A stretch of 64,000 nt of DNA, taken from contig NZ_BNEL01000001.1 of NCBI RefSeq assembly GCF_018327685.1, positions 3,720,001-3,784,000 on the forward strand, given 5' to 3'. This document shows positions 1 to 7,851 of the stretch, one piece after another (within the stretch, counting starts at the first letter, position 1; every line of letters starts with the position of its first letter). The DNA is from Streptomyces sp. TS71-3 (GTDB taxonomy: Bacteria > Actinomycetota > Actinomycetes > Streptomycetales > Streptomycetaceae). Made by a program: the position numbers and the translations under genes. The notes beneath the pieces are model-generated. The model was not told where the DNA came from and did not search any database. It was given only the letters and a program-made list of their open reading frames with translations.

Positions 1-185
1 CGGTGGACGGTGGTACGGGGGAGGCCGCAAGCGCGCTGGAGGTCGCTGACCCGTGACGGCCCCCGCTCGCGCAGGGACCGCAGCACCGTGAAGGCGGCGC
101 CGATGACGGACCGCGCGTCGTCGTCGGCAGGAGGTCCCTCGGCAGGCGCTCCCTCGGCAGGCACGCGCCCGCTCCTCTCGTGCAT
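1..185 (-). CDS. IclR-family transcriptional regulator, N-terminal part (runs off window)
   Basis: The reverse strand from an ATG at 185-183 reads without stop to the window edge (about 61 codons). The peptide begins MHERSGRVPAEG, has a short acidic/Pro linker, then VLRSLRERGPSRVSDLQRA followed by CGLPRTTVHR. That is the winged helix-turn-helix of IclR-type regulators, whose recognition helix usually reads GLxxxTVHR. The effector-binding domain lies outside the window. The gene diverges from the FAD oxidoreductase starting at 368, and a perfect inverted repeat lies between them (313-341), so local control of the oxidoreductase is likely but inferred. The family call rests on the HTH only; another winged-helix family is possible. 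Confidence 0.6.
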   Translation of the reverse strand, partial: MHERSGRVPAEGAPAEGPPADDDARSVIGAAFTVLRSLRERGPSRVSDLQRACGLPRTTVH

Positions 186-312
186 GCCCGAGCAACCCGG
201 GCCCGGCGTTCCGTATTCCCGGAGATCGCAGGTGCGCATGCGCGGTGGACGGAGTCGGCCGTCGCCCCGCCGCCGTCACCCACCTGCCGGCCGGCTTTCG
301 ACGCGGGTGACC

Positions 313-341
313 GCCCAGTGGTCACCGGCCCGCCACTGGGC
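313..341. promoter_or_regulatory. 9-bp inverted repeat, candidate operator
   Basis: GCCCAGTGG at 313-321 and CCACTGGGC at 333-341 are a perfect inverted repeat with an 11-nt spacer. It sits 26 nt upstream of the ATG at 368, over the expected -35 region, in the divergent gap between the IclR-type gene and the oxidoreductase. It is therefore a good candidate binding site for that regulator. A separate 10-bp palindrome GCGCATGCGC lies at 234-243. Confidence 0.5.
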
Positions 342-353
342 CTGTGCTCCGCC

Positions 354-359
354 TAGCAT
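354..359 (+). promoter_or_regulatory. Candidate -10 box of a leaderless promoter
   Basis: TAGCAT at 354-359 fits the actinobacterial TANNNT -10 pattern. It ends 8 nt before the ATG at 368, and no Shine-Dalgarno sequence precedes that ATG. Transcription would start on or next to the start codon, giving a leaderless mRNA, which is common in Streptomyces. No good -35 hexamer was recognised, so this is a sequence-pattern inference. Confidence 0.35.
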
Positions 360-367
360 CCGCGACT

Positions 368-1963
368 ATGAAGGATCTTCCCGCAGAAGCGGACGTGGTG
401 TTCATCGGCGCAGGTCACAACGCTCTGGTCGCTGCCGCCTACCTACTTGGGGCCGGACGGAGCGTGTGCCTGATCGACCGGATGGACCAGCCGGGCGGTT
501 GGGTACGGACGGAGGAGCTGGGCGCGCCCGGCTACCTCCACGACCGCTGGTCGGCCCTGCACCCCGCCCTCTTCGGCGGCCCGGTCTGGGCCGAGCTGGG
601 CCCGGATCTGCGCCGGCACGGCCTGGAGTACACGGTGGCGCCGCTGGCCACCGGCTCCTCCCTCCCGGACGGCCGCACGGCGCTCGCCCCCGTCGACCCG
701 GAAGCTCTCGCCGCGGAACTCGACCGGCTCGGGGAGTCCTCCGGCTGGGGCGGTCTCTTCTCCGCCGTGGGCCCCTATCTCCCGGCCGTGTTCGGCCTGC
801 TCAACGACGGCCTGGACGGTCCCGACGCGGGGACCGCGCTCGCCGGGCTGAGCAGCGGGAGCCGGCAGAGCACGGTGCCGTTCGAGCGCCTCCTCACGGG
901 CAGCGCGCTGGATCTGGTGCGGGACCACTTCAGGACCGAGGAGATGCGTTGCCTCGCACTGCCGTGGCCGCTGCACCTGGGCGCGGGCCCCGAGGCCCCC
1001 GCGAGCGCCCTGTGGGCGGTGGTGGCCCTGGCCACCTTCGCGATCGGCAACCCCACGCCGGTGGGCGGGTCCGGCCGGCTCGCCGAGGCGCTGGCCGCCC
1101 TGGTCGCCGAGCGCGGCGGCAGCGTCCACGTCGGTGTCGACGTGGACGAGATCCTCGTGCGCGACGGCAGCGCCGCCGGCGTGCGGACCTCCGACGGGGC
1201 GACGGTCATGGCGAGGGAGGCGGTCGTCGCGTCCACGACCCCGGACCTCCTGTACGGCCGCCTGCTGCGGGACGCGCCGGGCATCTCCGCCGGGGTGCGC
1301 GGCCAGGCCGGGGCCTACCAGTACCGGCGCGGCTGCTTCCAGGTCAATCTGGCCCTGTCCGCCCGGCCCCGCTTCACCGACAGCCGGCTCGACCAGGGCG
1401 GTGCGATCAACCTGGGGCGTGGCGTGGACGCGCTGGTGACGTCCGTCCGGCAGGCCGAGGCCGGCGTGCTGCCGGTGTATCCGTCCGTCTCCTGGCACGA
1501 GCCCACCGCCGTCGACCCCACCCGCGCTCCGGAGGGGCACGCCGTGGTGCGGCTCCAGGCGCTCGACGTACCGCACAGCCCGTCCGCGGACGCCGCGGGA
1601 ACGTCCTACGGGACCGCCGGATGGGACGCCGCCACGGCCGAGGCGTTCGCGGACCGGCTCGTCGCCGAGGCCGAGCTGCACGCGCCGGGTCTCGCCGGCC
1701 TCGTCGTGGAGCGCCACATCACCACGCCCGCCGATCTCGCGCGGCAGAACCCCAACGCCGGGCCCGGCGATCACGCTCAGGGGGACAACTCCCTGGTCCA
1801 GGCGTTCAGCCGGCGGCCCATCGCGGCCCACCGCGGGGGATACGGCACCGCCGTCCCCGGCCTGTGGCAGATCGGCGGGGCGACCTGGCCGGGCCCCGGT
1901 GTCAGCGGCGGCTCCGGGCGCAACCTCGCCCGCGCCCTCACGGACGACAAGCCCGCGTCGTAA
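368..1963 (+). CDS. FAD-dependent oxidoreductase, phytoene-desaturase (CrtI)/PYROXD2-like
   Basis: 531-residue flavoprotein of the amine-oxidase/CrtI superfamily. The N-terminus has the dinucleotide-binding motif (VVFIGAGHNALVAAAYL, about residues 10-26), and an acidic residue then ends the second strand in CLIDRMDQPGG. The C-terminus has the FAD-closing segment GLWQIGGATWPGPGVSGGSG. This is typical of bacterial NAD(P)/FAD oxidoreductases annotated as phytoene dehydrogenase-like; the substrate cannot be read from sequence and there are no carotenoid genes nearby. I chose the ATG at 368 because a -10-like TAGCAT lies just upstream (leaderless); an upstream in-frame GTG at 344 would add eight residues. 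It is likely controlled by the divergent IclR-type regulator. Next downstream is the convergent rpiB-like gene. Confidence 0.85.
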   Translation: MKDLPAEADVVFIGAGHNALVAAAYLLGAGRSVCLIDRMDQPGGWVRTEELGAPGYLHDRWSALHPALFGGPVWAELGPDLRRHGLEYTVAPLATGSSLPDGRTALAPVDPEALAAELDRLGESSGWGGLFSAVGPYLPAVFGLLNDGLDGPDAGTALAGLSSGSRQSTVPFERLLTGSALDLVRDHFRTEEMRCLALPWPLHLGAGPEAPASALWAVVALATFAIGNPTPVGGSGRLAEALAALVAERGGSVHVGVDVDEILVRDGSAAGVRTSDGATVMAREAVVASTTPDLLYGRLLRDAPGISAGVRGQAGAYQYRRGCFQVNLALSARPRFTDSRLDQGGAINLGRGVDALVTSVRQAEAGVLPVYPSVSWHEPTAVDPTRAPEGHAVVRLQALDVPHSPSADAAGTSYGTAGWDAATAEAFADRLVAEAELHAPGLAGLVVERHITTPADLARQNPNAGPGDHAQGDNSLVQAFSRRPIAAHRGGYGTAVPGLWQIGGATWPGPGVSGGSGRNLARALTDDKPAS

Positions 1964-2045
1964 CTCGGTCGCCGCGTCGCAACCCGGGCCGCCGCGCCGC
2001 CGCCTGCCGCCTGGCGGCACCGGCCTCCGACCGGCGGACCGGACC

Positions 2046-2522
2046 TCAGCCGAGTTGCTCGTAGGCGTCGATCGCGGCGACCTTCTCCGCCGAGGCCGAC
2101 GAGCTGTCGAAGTGCAGGCCGAGCCAGTCGTCGAGGAAGCTGCGGGCGAGTTCCAGGCCGATGACGCGCTGGCCGAGGCAGAGCACCTGGGCGTTGTTGC
2201 TGAGTACGGAGCGGCGCACCGAGTAGGTGTCGTGGGCGGTGACGGCCCGGATGCCGGGGACCTTGTTGGCGCTGATGGCCACGCCGAGGCCGGTGCCGCA
2301 GACGAGCAGGGCGCGGTCGGCCGCTCCCTCGGCCACCAGCCGGGCGGCCTTGACGGCGACGTGCGGGTAGGCGGTGTGCTCGTCGGGGCGCACGCCGACG
2401 TCCAGGACCTCGCACACCCGGGGATCGTTCTCCAGGTCGCGCTTGAGGGCTTCCTTGTAGTCGAGACCGGCGTCGTCGCTGCCGACCACGACGCGTAGGG
2501 GAGTGGCGGATGGTGCGGTCAT
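2046..2522 (-). CDS. RpiB/LacAB-family sugar-phosphate isomerase
   Basis: 158-residue protein of the ribose-5-phosphate isomerase B family (usual length 145-160). Seen in the sequence: the N-terminal [16 protein letters not shown] segment, the active-site Cys motif [17 protein letters not shown], the [11 protein letters not shown] segment with its conserved His, and [14 protein letters not shown]. RpiB enzymes interconvert ribulose 5-P and ribose 5-P; close relatives isomerise tetrulose 4-phosphates in erythritol/threitol catabolism. Because it is the last gene behind a DhaK-DhaL kinase and an FGGY kinase, a tetrulose-phosphate role seems more likely than housekeeping pentose metabolism (inference). 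It starts with ATG after GAGGA and lies 42 bp behind the kinase gene. Confidence 0.85.
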   Translation of the reverse strand: MTAPSATPLRVVVGSDDAGLDYKEALKRDLENDPRVCEVLDVGVRPDEHTAYPHVAVKAARLVAEGAADRALLVCGTGLGVAISANKVPGIRAVTAHDTYSVRRSVLSNNAQVLCLGQRVIGLELARSFLDDWLGLHFDSSSASAEKVAAIDAYEQLG

Positions 2523-2564
2523 CAGTGGGTCCTCACGGGTCGGGGGAGGGCCGCCGGCCCGGAG

Positions 2565-4400
2565 TCAGGTCCGCGGCAGGGCTCCGAGCACGAGGGCGAG
2601 CGAGACCGCGCCGGGGTCGGGGCTGCCGATGCTGCGGTCGGCCAGCGGGCGTGCGCGTCCCAGCCGCGGCCGGAGATCGGCGGTGGCGTCGGCGGCGGAC
2701 CGGGCGTCCTCGCCGGCGCCTGCGAACGCTTCGGTGAGGGGCGCACCGGCGTCCACCCGGTCGCCGAACGAGGTCACGAACGGCTGCAACGCGTCGACCA
2801 GCGTCTTGTCACCGAGGCGGGCGCCGCCGAGCGCGGTCACCGACTCCAGGGCGGACGTCGCGGCGGTCACCAGCTCCGCGGGGACGGGGGCACGGTCGGC
2901 GGGCAGGCGTGAGCCCAGCGCCCGCAGCGCCGCACCCCACAGGGCGCCCGACGTGCCGCCCGCCTGGGCGGCCCAGGCGTCGCCCGCCGCGGCCAGGACC
3001 GCCGCCGGACAGGCGCGTTCCTCATGGGACCGCGCCGCGGCGGCGAGGGCACCGGTGACGCCCTTGCACATCCCCCGTCCGTGGTCGCCGTCTCCGGCGA
3101 CGGCGTCCAGCCGTCCCAGGATCTCCTGGTGTCCGTGCAGGACGTCATGGGCGGCCTGGAGGGCTCGCACCGCGTAGGCGGAGACCTCGGACGCGCCGCC
3201 GGCGGCCCCTGCCGCGGGGGCCTCGGCGGGAGCGGAGGCGTCGGACCGGGCGGCAGGGACCGGTAGGGCCGCGTGGTCCGCGGCGCTGGGGCCGGAGCCC
3301 TCCGCAGCGTGGCGGTGGGAGCGCGCCGTGCCGTTGCGGTCGGAGCGCGCCGTCGCGTGCGGCACCGGGGCGGTGGCGACCGCCGCGTTCGGGGCCGGCG
3401 CACCCACCGTCCCCCTGCGGTAGGCCGGGGTGTCGGCCGGAGCGAGCCAGAGCCGTTCCAGTTCCTCGTCCAGCCAGCTCACGGTGAGCGAGCAGCCCGC
3501 CATGTCGAGGCTGGTGACCAGCTCGCCGACCTCCGGCCTGACGAGTTCGAGGCCCGCTTCGGACAGGAGCCGCGAGACGGAGGCCCACAGGACGTACAGC
3601 TCCTCGTACTTGGTGGCGCCCAGGCCGTTGAGGAGGACGGCGACCCGCGGTCCCGCGCCGTCCGGGCGCTCCGCCAGCACCGAGCCGGCCAGGGTGCGGG
3701 CGAGGTCGTCGGCGCCGGTCAGCTCGGTCTCGCTCACCCCCGGTTCCCCGTGGACCCCGAGTCCGAGGCCGAGCGCCCCGGCGCGCACGGTGAACAGCGG
3801 CTCGGCCTGGCCCGGCAGGGTGCAGCCGTCGAAGGCCACGCCGAGCGTGCGGGTACGGGCGTTGGCGTGCGCGGCGATCCGCTGGACCTCGGCGAGCGAG
3901 GCGCCCTCCTCGGCGGCGGCGGACGCCGTCTTGAAGACCACGAACCCGCCCGCTATGCCGCGCCGTTTCGCCGCGTCGTCGGCCGGGGCGCTGGCGACGT
4001 CGTCCGTGACGGCGAAGCACCGTGCGGGAACGCCGTCAGCGGTCAGCCGGTCGGCGGCGAGGCCGAAGTTCATCACGTCTCCGGCGTAGTTGCCGAAGAG
4101 GAAGAGGACGCCGCCGCCGGTCTCGGCCGCCGTCCCCACCGAGTGTGCCCGCGCGGCGGACGGCGAGGTGAAGACGTCGCCGATCACCGACCCGTCGGCG
4201 AAGCCCGGTCCGACCACGCCGCAGAACGCGGGGTAGTGCCCGCTGCCGCCGCCGGTCAGCACGGCGACCTTGCCCTCGGGCGGGCGCACCGCGCGGACCA
4301 CACCGCCCGGGACCGCCCGTACGTGCTCGGGGTGCGCCGCGGCGAATCCGGTCACCATGTCCTCGGCGAACCGGGAGGGGTCGTTGTACAGCCGGGTCAT
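2565..4400 (-). CDS. Dihydroxyacetone-kinase-family kinase (DhaK-DhaL fusion; candidate tetrulose kinase)
   Basis: About 611 residues. The N-terminal half is DhaK: TGGGSGHYPAFCGVVG and GDVFTSPS near residues 50-90, GNYAGDVMNFGLAAD, and the GCTLPG segment with the preceding conserved region that carries the substrate His in the family. A 70-residue Ala/Pro/His linker (about 340-410) precedes the ATP-binding DhaL domain with DAVAGDGDHGRGMCKGV and AGGTSGALWGAALRA. Such ATP-dependent fusions phosphorylate dihydroxyacetone or C4 ketoses such as erythrulose. With an RpiB-type isomerase directly downstream, an erythrulose kinase is plausible. Start ATG at 4400 is preceded by AGGAGG at good spacing; an upstream start at 4433 lacks this. 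Confidence 0.85.
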   Translation of the reverse strand: MTRLYNDPSRFAEDMVTGFAAAHPEHVRAVPGGVVRAVRPPEGKVAVLTGGGSGHYPAFCGVVGPGFADGSVIGDVFTSPSAARAHSVGTAAETGGGVLFLFGNYAGDVMNFGLAADRLTADGVPARCFAVTDDVASAPADDAAKRRGIAGGFVVFKTASAAAEEGASLAEVQRIAAHANARTRTLGVAFDGCTLPGQAEPLFTVRAGALGLGLGVHGEPGVSETELTGADDLARTLAGSVLAERPDGAGPRVAVLLNGLGATKYEELYVLWASVSRLLSEAGLELVRPEVGELVTSLDMAGCSLTVSWLDEELERLWLAPADTPAYRRGTVGAPAPNAAVATAPVPHATARSDRNGTARSHRHAAEGSGPSAADHAALPVPAARSDASAPAEAPAAGAAGGASEVSAYAVRALQAAHDVLHGHQEILGRLDAVAGDGDHGRGMCKGVTGALAAAARSHEERACPAAVLAAAGDAWAAQAGGTSGALWGAALRALGSRLPADRAPVPAELVTAATSALESVTALGGARLGDKTLVDALQPFVTSFGDRVDAGAPLTEAFAGAGEDARSAADATADLRPRLGRARPLADRSIGSPDPGAVSLALVLGALPRT

Positions 4401-4514
4401 GGCGACCTCCTGCGGTCTGGGCGTGGGCGGCACGGAGCAGCGGTTGCGGCTGATGCGCGGGCGGGTCCGGGATGCTCATGACCAGCCCTCGCGGGCGGTC
4501 GCCAGGGTGCGGCG

Positions 4515-5926
4515 CTAGTCCGCGTAGCCCTGCTCGTAGTACGCCGCCGAGGACGGCTCGGCGGTCACGGTGCGGCGGGCGGCGCGCCACCGTTCGGCGT
4601 CGGCAGGCTCGCCCAGGGAGTCCCAGGCGACCTGCGCGGCACCGAGAATGCCCGCGTCCGCGTCGCAGACCACCAGGTCGGTGCCGAGGACCCCGGCGAA
4701 AACCTGGGCCCACTCTGCCGACCTGGTCCCGCCTCCGCATGCGGTGACGGTCCCGGTGACGCCCAGCGTCTCCATGCAGTGGCGTGCCGAGTAGGCGACG
4801 GACTCGCACAGCGCGCGCACCAGATCGGCGCGTGACGTCAGCGGGGAGAGCCCGTCGAAACGGCCGCGGGCCCGGGCGTCGACGAAGGGGGCCGCTCGCC
4901 GCTCGCCGAGAGGAAGGGCAGCGCCGTCACGCCCCCGGCGCCCAGCGGCGACCGGGCCAGCAGCGCGTCCAGCTCCCGGACTTCGAGGTCGAACATCCGC
5001 AGCAGCCAGTCCAGGCCGGCCGTGCCCATCATGGCGGGCATCACCTTCAGGTACCGCTCCGGGTACGGCGTCGCCAGCAGCATGCCGGCGGGGTCGCCGC
5101 CCGCGACCGGCGCCGCCTCCTCGCAGAGCACCTGGCTGGCGAGGGTGGTGCCGATGATGAGGTTGCCGTCGCCGGGGCGCGTGATGCCGGAGCCGAAGCC
5201 GCAGGCCGGGATGTCGAACGGCCCGGTGGAGACGGGCAGCCCGGCGGGCAGCCCGAGGAAGCCGGCGACGTCGGCGCGGAGTTCGAGCAGCGCTCCGGGC
5301 GACGCGGGCTCGGCCAGCAGGGCGCGGTGCTCGGAGAGCCCGCACAGGTCGAGTGCCTCGTCGTCGTAGGTGCGGGAGACGACGTCCAGGAACGGCTGGG
5401 ACGCGTCGGAGGCGTCCACCCACGACTGGCCCGTGAACCGCTGGGCGATGGCGTCCACGCAGTAGCCGGCCACGGTGGCCGCGGACAGCCGCTCCGGCTC
5501 GTGCGTGGCGACGTGGGCCAGCAGCGGGGCCGCCGAGCCGGGGAACAACCCCGCACCGGTGCGCCGGTGGACGCCGAGTGCCACGCCGTCCGCCGTCCAG
5601 GTGTCCACGACCTCCGCGGCGCGGCCGTCCATCCAGGAGATGGCCCTGCCCACGCCGTTCCCGTCGGCGTCGCGCAGCCACAGCCCGTCGCCCTGCCCCG
5701 TGATGGCCAGGGCGTCCACGCTCTCACCGAGGCGCCGTGCATCGCCGGCCGCGGCCCGGACGACGGTGACGACCGTGTCGATGACCTCGTCCAGATCCTG
5801 CTCGACACGGTTGCCGGGCAGGGTGTGGACGGTGCTGCGGGACTGGTGGGCCGGTGTGGTGCGGCCGTCCTGGCCGACCAGCTGGGCCTTGGTGACCGAG
5901 GTGCCGACGTCGACGCCGATGATCAT
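4515..5926 (-). pseudogene. FGGY-family carbohydrate kinase, disrupted by a one-base frameshift
   Basis: Residues 1 to about 345 read in one frame from ATG 5926 (MIIGVDVGTSVTKAQLV, the ATP-binding phosphate-1 motif; ITGQGDGLWL; SWMDGRA; a GNLIIGTTLAS segment). At about 4890 the frame breaks: the first frame ends at 4838, while the family sequence continues one frame over (PFVDARARGRFDGLSPL, then ESVAYSARHCMETL and the ATP-binding CGGGTRSAEWAQ) to the stop at 4515. Adding a single G in the G/C run at 4886-4893 would restore a 470-residue kinase of normal length. The start overlaps the dehydrogenase remnant's stop (ATGA), so these were cotranscribed. FGGY kinases phosphorylate polyols or ketoses; substrate unknown. 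A sequencing error is the main alternative. Confidence 0.8.
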
Positions 5927-6540
5927 CGCGAGGCACCCTTCGTCCGCACGTCCTTCGTCCGCACGTCCTTCGTCCGCACGTCGGGGTTGGCCACCCAGCG
6001 CAGCGGTTCGCCACGCAGGTGGCGGGCGGCTTCACCGGCGCTCATGCGCGCCGCGCGGTGTGCCGTCTGGCGGGTGGCGCCGGCCAGGTGGGGCGTGGTG
6101 ACGACGTTGGGGGCGCTCAGCAGCGGCCAGTTCGACGGCGGCGGTTCGATGTCGTACACGTCGAGGGCGAGCGCGCCGAGCCGGCCGGATTCGAGCAGCT
6201 CCGGCAGCGGCGCGTAGTCGAGCAGGCCGCTGCGGGCGGAGTTGACCAGCACGGCTCCCGGGGGCAGCAACCGCAGGTTGTCCGCGTTGACGAGGTGGTG
6301 CGTCTCGGCGGTGAGCCGGGCGTGCAGGCTCACCACCGGGCTGCGGCGCATCAGCTCGTCCAGGGCGACCGGCTCGACGCCGTCGGCGGCGGCCTTCGCC
6401 GGGTCGGTGTACGGGTCGGCGACGAGGACGCGAGCGCCGAACGCCCGCAGCACCCGGGCGACGAGGGAGCCGATGGCGCCGTAGCCGACGAGCCCGACCG
6501 TGGTGCCGTCGAGTTCGATGCCAGGACTCCGCTCGCCGGG
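5923..6540 (-). pseudogene. D-isomer-specific 2-hydroxyacid dehydrogenase, 5'-truncated
   Basis: Only the C-terminal, NAD-binding part of a 2-hydroxyacid dehydrogenase remains: RSPGIELDGTTVGLVGYGAI (Rossmann motif), VADPYTDPA, the VNSARSGLLDY segment with the conserved Arg, and TPHLAGATRQTAHRA with the catalytic His. Roughly 120-130 N-terminal residues of the family are missing. Upstream of about 6540 the sequence is instead the 3' end of the intact azoR gene (stop at 6549), and no in-frame start codon precedes the Rossmann fold. The remnant keeps its ATGA overlap with the FGGY kinase. The final residues are VRTKD repeated, encoded by a 15-bp tandem repeat. I infer deletion or insertion at about 6540. 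Confidence 0.75.
5941..5982. repeat. 15-bp tandem repeat (2.8 copies) at the dehydrogenase 3' end
   Basis: CGTCCGCACGTCCTT occurs at 5941-5955 and 5956-5970, with a 12-bp partial copy at 5971-5982. Read on the minus strand it encodes VRTKD three times, extending the C-terminus of the dehydrogenase remnant. Confidence 0.85.
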
Positions 6541-6548
6541 AGGTGCGC

Positions 6549-7202
6549 TCAGGCCGGACGGGGCGCGAGTGCCGCGAGGAGTTCCCGCGCCTGCCGGCCC
6601 GCCTCCTCCTCCGCGGCCGCCCGGGACTTCTCGGCCAGGTCGACCAGCGACGACATGGCGGGTGTCGCGGCGGCCATCGTGAGCTCCGGGACCACGAACC
6701 GGACGTCGAGGCCGAGCAGGTCCCCCATGAGCGACCTGAGGAAGGGGACGACGTGGTCTCTGCCCTCGTTGGGGGTGCCGGGGCCGTAGCCGCCGCCGCG
6801 ACTGGAGATCACCACGGCCCGCTTTCCCGCCGGCTCGCCCGGGACCATGGTCCGGCCGACGATCGTGATCTGGTCGAGCCACGCCTTGAACGCCGAGGGC
6901 ACGCCGAGGTTGTACATGGGCACGGTGAAGAGGTAGGCCGCCGCGTCGAGGAACTCGGTGACGAGTTCCTCCTGTATCGCCGCCGCGTCACGCTCCTCGC
7001 TCGTGAGCGCGTGGGCACCGGTGGTGCGCGCCGAGATCCCCACCTCCGAGAGGTGGGGGACGGGGGTGGCGGCCAGGTCCCGGTGGATCACGGGCAGGGC
7101 GCGACCGTCGAGACTCCAGGTGTCGAGGAAGGACGTGCCGACAGCGCGGGAGACAGAGCCCTTGTGCTGGGAGGACGAGTCGATGTGCAGGAGGTAGGAC
7201 AT
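6549..7202 (-). CDS. azoR: FMN-dependent NADH:quinone oxidoreductase / azoreductase
   Basis: 217-residue flavodoxin-fold protein (AzoR family, usually about 200 residues). It has the N-terminal LLHIDSSSQHKGSVSRA phosphate/FMN loop, the diagnostic VPMYNLGVPSAFKAWLDQI segment, and SSRGGGYGPGTPNEGRDHV near the isoalloxazine site. Family members reduce quinones and azo compounds with two electrons from NADH, protecting against thiol-reactive quinones. The gene diverges from an HxlR-type regulator with a Cys near its N-terminus; YodB-AzoR1 of Bacillus is arranged with similar logic. The 3' end abuts the truncated dehydrogenase. Start ATG at 7202; GAGAGGTCTCCGG lies on the wrong strand, so no strong ribosome site supports the start. 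Confidence 0.85.
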   Translation of the reverse strand: MSYLLHIDSSSQHKGSVSRAVGTSFLDTWSLDGRALPVIHRDLAATPVPHLSEVGISARTTGAHALTSEERDAAAIQEELVTEFLDAAAYLFTVPMYNLGVPSAFKAWLDQITIVGRTMVPGEPAGKRAVVISSRGGGYGPGTPNEGRDHVVPFLRSLMGDLLGLDVRFVVPELTMAAATPAMSSLVDLAEKSRAAAEEEAGRQARELLAALAPRPA

Positions 7203-7265
7203 GAGAGGTCTCCGGATTGCAGGCAGGGGAGAGCACGCGGAACACCGCGGCTCGCACAGTGGTTA

Positions 7266-7315
7266 CCTTTTGTGCGTGACCCAGCCTGCAATACTTCGCG
7301 AAGCCTTACAAAAGG
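7266..7315. promoter_or_regulatory. Candidate operator region in the azoR/hxlR divergent gap
   Basis: The 143-bp gap between the divergent starts contains CCTTTTGT (7266-7273) and its inverted copy ACAAAAGG (7308-7315), with the palindrome CTTCGCGAAG (7294-7303) between them. It is markedly more A+T-rich than its surroundings. HxlR-type repressors usually bind such sites in their own divergent promoter; binding here is inferred. Confidence 0.45.
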
Positions 7316-7345
7316 CACATATATGTCACTAAGGAACATTGAAGG

Positions 7346-7750
7346 GTGCCTCTGTTGACCTCACGGGAGTCCTCGCTCTCACCTGTCTGCGCGAGCTACG
7401 GCCCGGACGGCGCGTTCGCCCGCGAAGTCCTCGACCAGGTCGGCGACAAGTGGACCTTGCTGATCATCACCAGCCTGGCCGGCGGTGCTCGGCGCTTCAC
7501 GCAGATCCAGCGCGACACGGGAGGCATCTCCCAGCGGATGCTCACGCTGAACCTGCGCAACCTCCAGCGGGACGGCATGCTGACGCGCACCGCCTATCCG
7601 GAGGTGCCGCCGCGCGTCGAGTACGAGCTCACCGATCTGGGGCGCAGCCTGCTCGAACCCGTGGAGGGCCTGCTCGCGTGGGCCGCGGTGCACGCTGCCG
7701 AGGTGAAGGCGCACCGCGCCGCGGTCGACAGCGCAGCCGCCGCATCCTGA
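7346..7750 (+). CDS. HxlR-family winged-helix transcriptional regulator
   Basis: 134 residues, normal for HxlR (DUF24). The core reads VLDQVGDKWTLLIITSLAGG, RFTQIQRDTGGISQRMLTLN and LRNLQRDGMLTRTAYPEVPP, then VEYELTDLGRSLLEPV, the textbook HxlR helix-turn-helix and wing. Cys15 in SPVCASYGPDG sits where redox-sensing HxlR proteins such as YodB carry their reactive Cys. Divergence from azoR suggests a quinone or diamide-responsive repressor of azoR (inference). The GTG start at 7346 follows AAGGAACATTGAAGG; a TTG nine bases later is possible. A hairpin at 7815-7831 separates it from the convergent acyl-CoA dehydrogenase. Confidence 0.88.
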   Translation: MPLLTSRESSLSPVCASYGPDGAFAREVLDQVGDKWTLLIITSLAGGARRFTQIQRDTGGISQRMLTLNLRNLQRDGMLTRTAYPEVPPRVEYELTDLGRSLLEPVEGLLAWAAVHAAEVKAHRAAVDSAAAAS

Positions 7751-7814
7751 CCGTCGTGCGACGGCCGGCAGCCGGTGCGCGGCTGGTCCTGCCCTCCTGC
7801 TCGGGGACGTGAGC

Positions 7815-7831
7815 GGTCCCGTGGCGGGACC
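7815..7831. terminator. Bidirectional hairpin terminator
   Basis: GGTCCCG (7815-7821), loop TGG, CGGGACC (7825-7831): a 7-bp perfect GC stem with a 3-nt loop between the convergent hxlR and acyl-CoA dehydrogenase genes. There is no U-tract, as is usual in Streptomyces. Confidence 0.55.
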
Positions 7832-7851
7832 ACTCCGCCGTCACATCGCCC

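Noticed and set aside
368..1963. Carotenoid desaturase (crtI)
   Set aside because: The flavoprotein fold is CrtI-like, but no crtE/B/Y genes are nearby and the family is broad.
10..2064. Very long plus-strand open frame overlapping the FAD oxidoreductase
   Set aside because: It is an Arg/Pro/Gly-rich shadow of the real gene in another frame, produced by high G+C; no family features.
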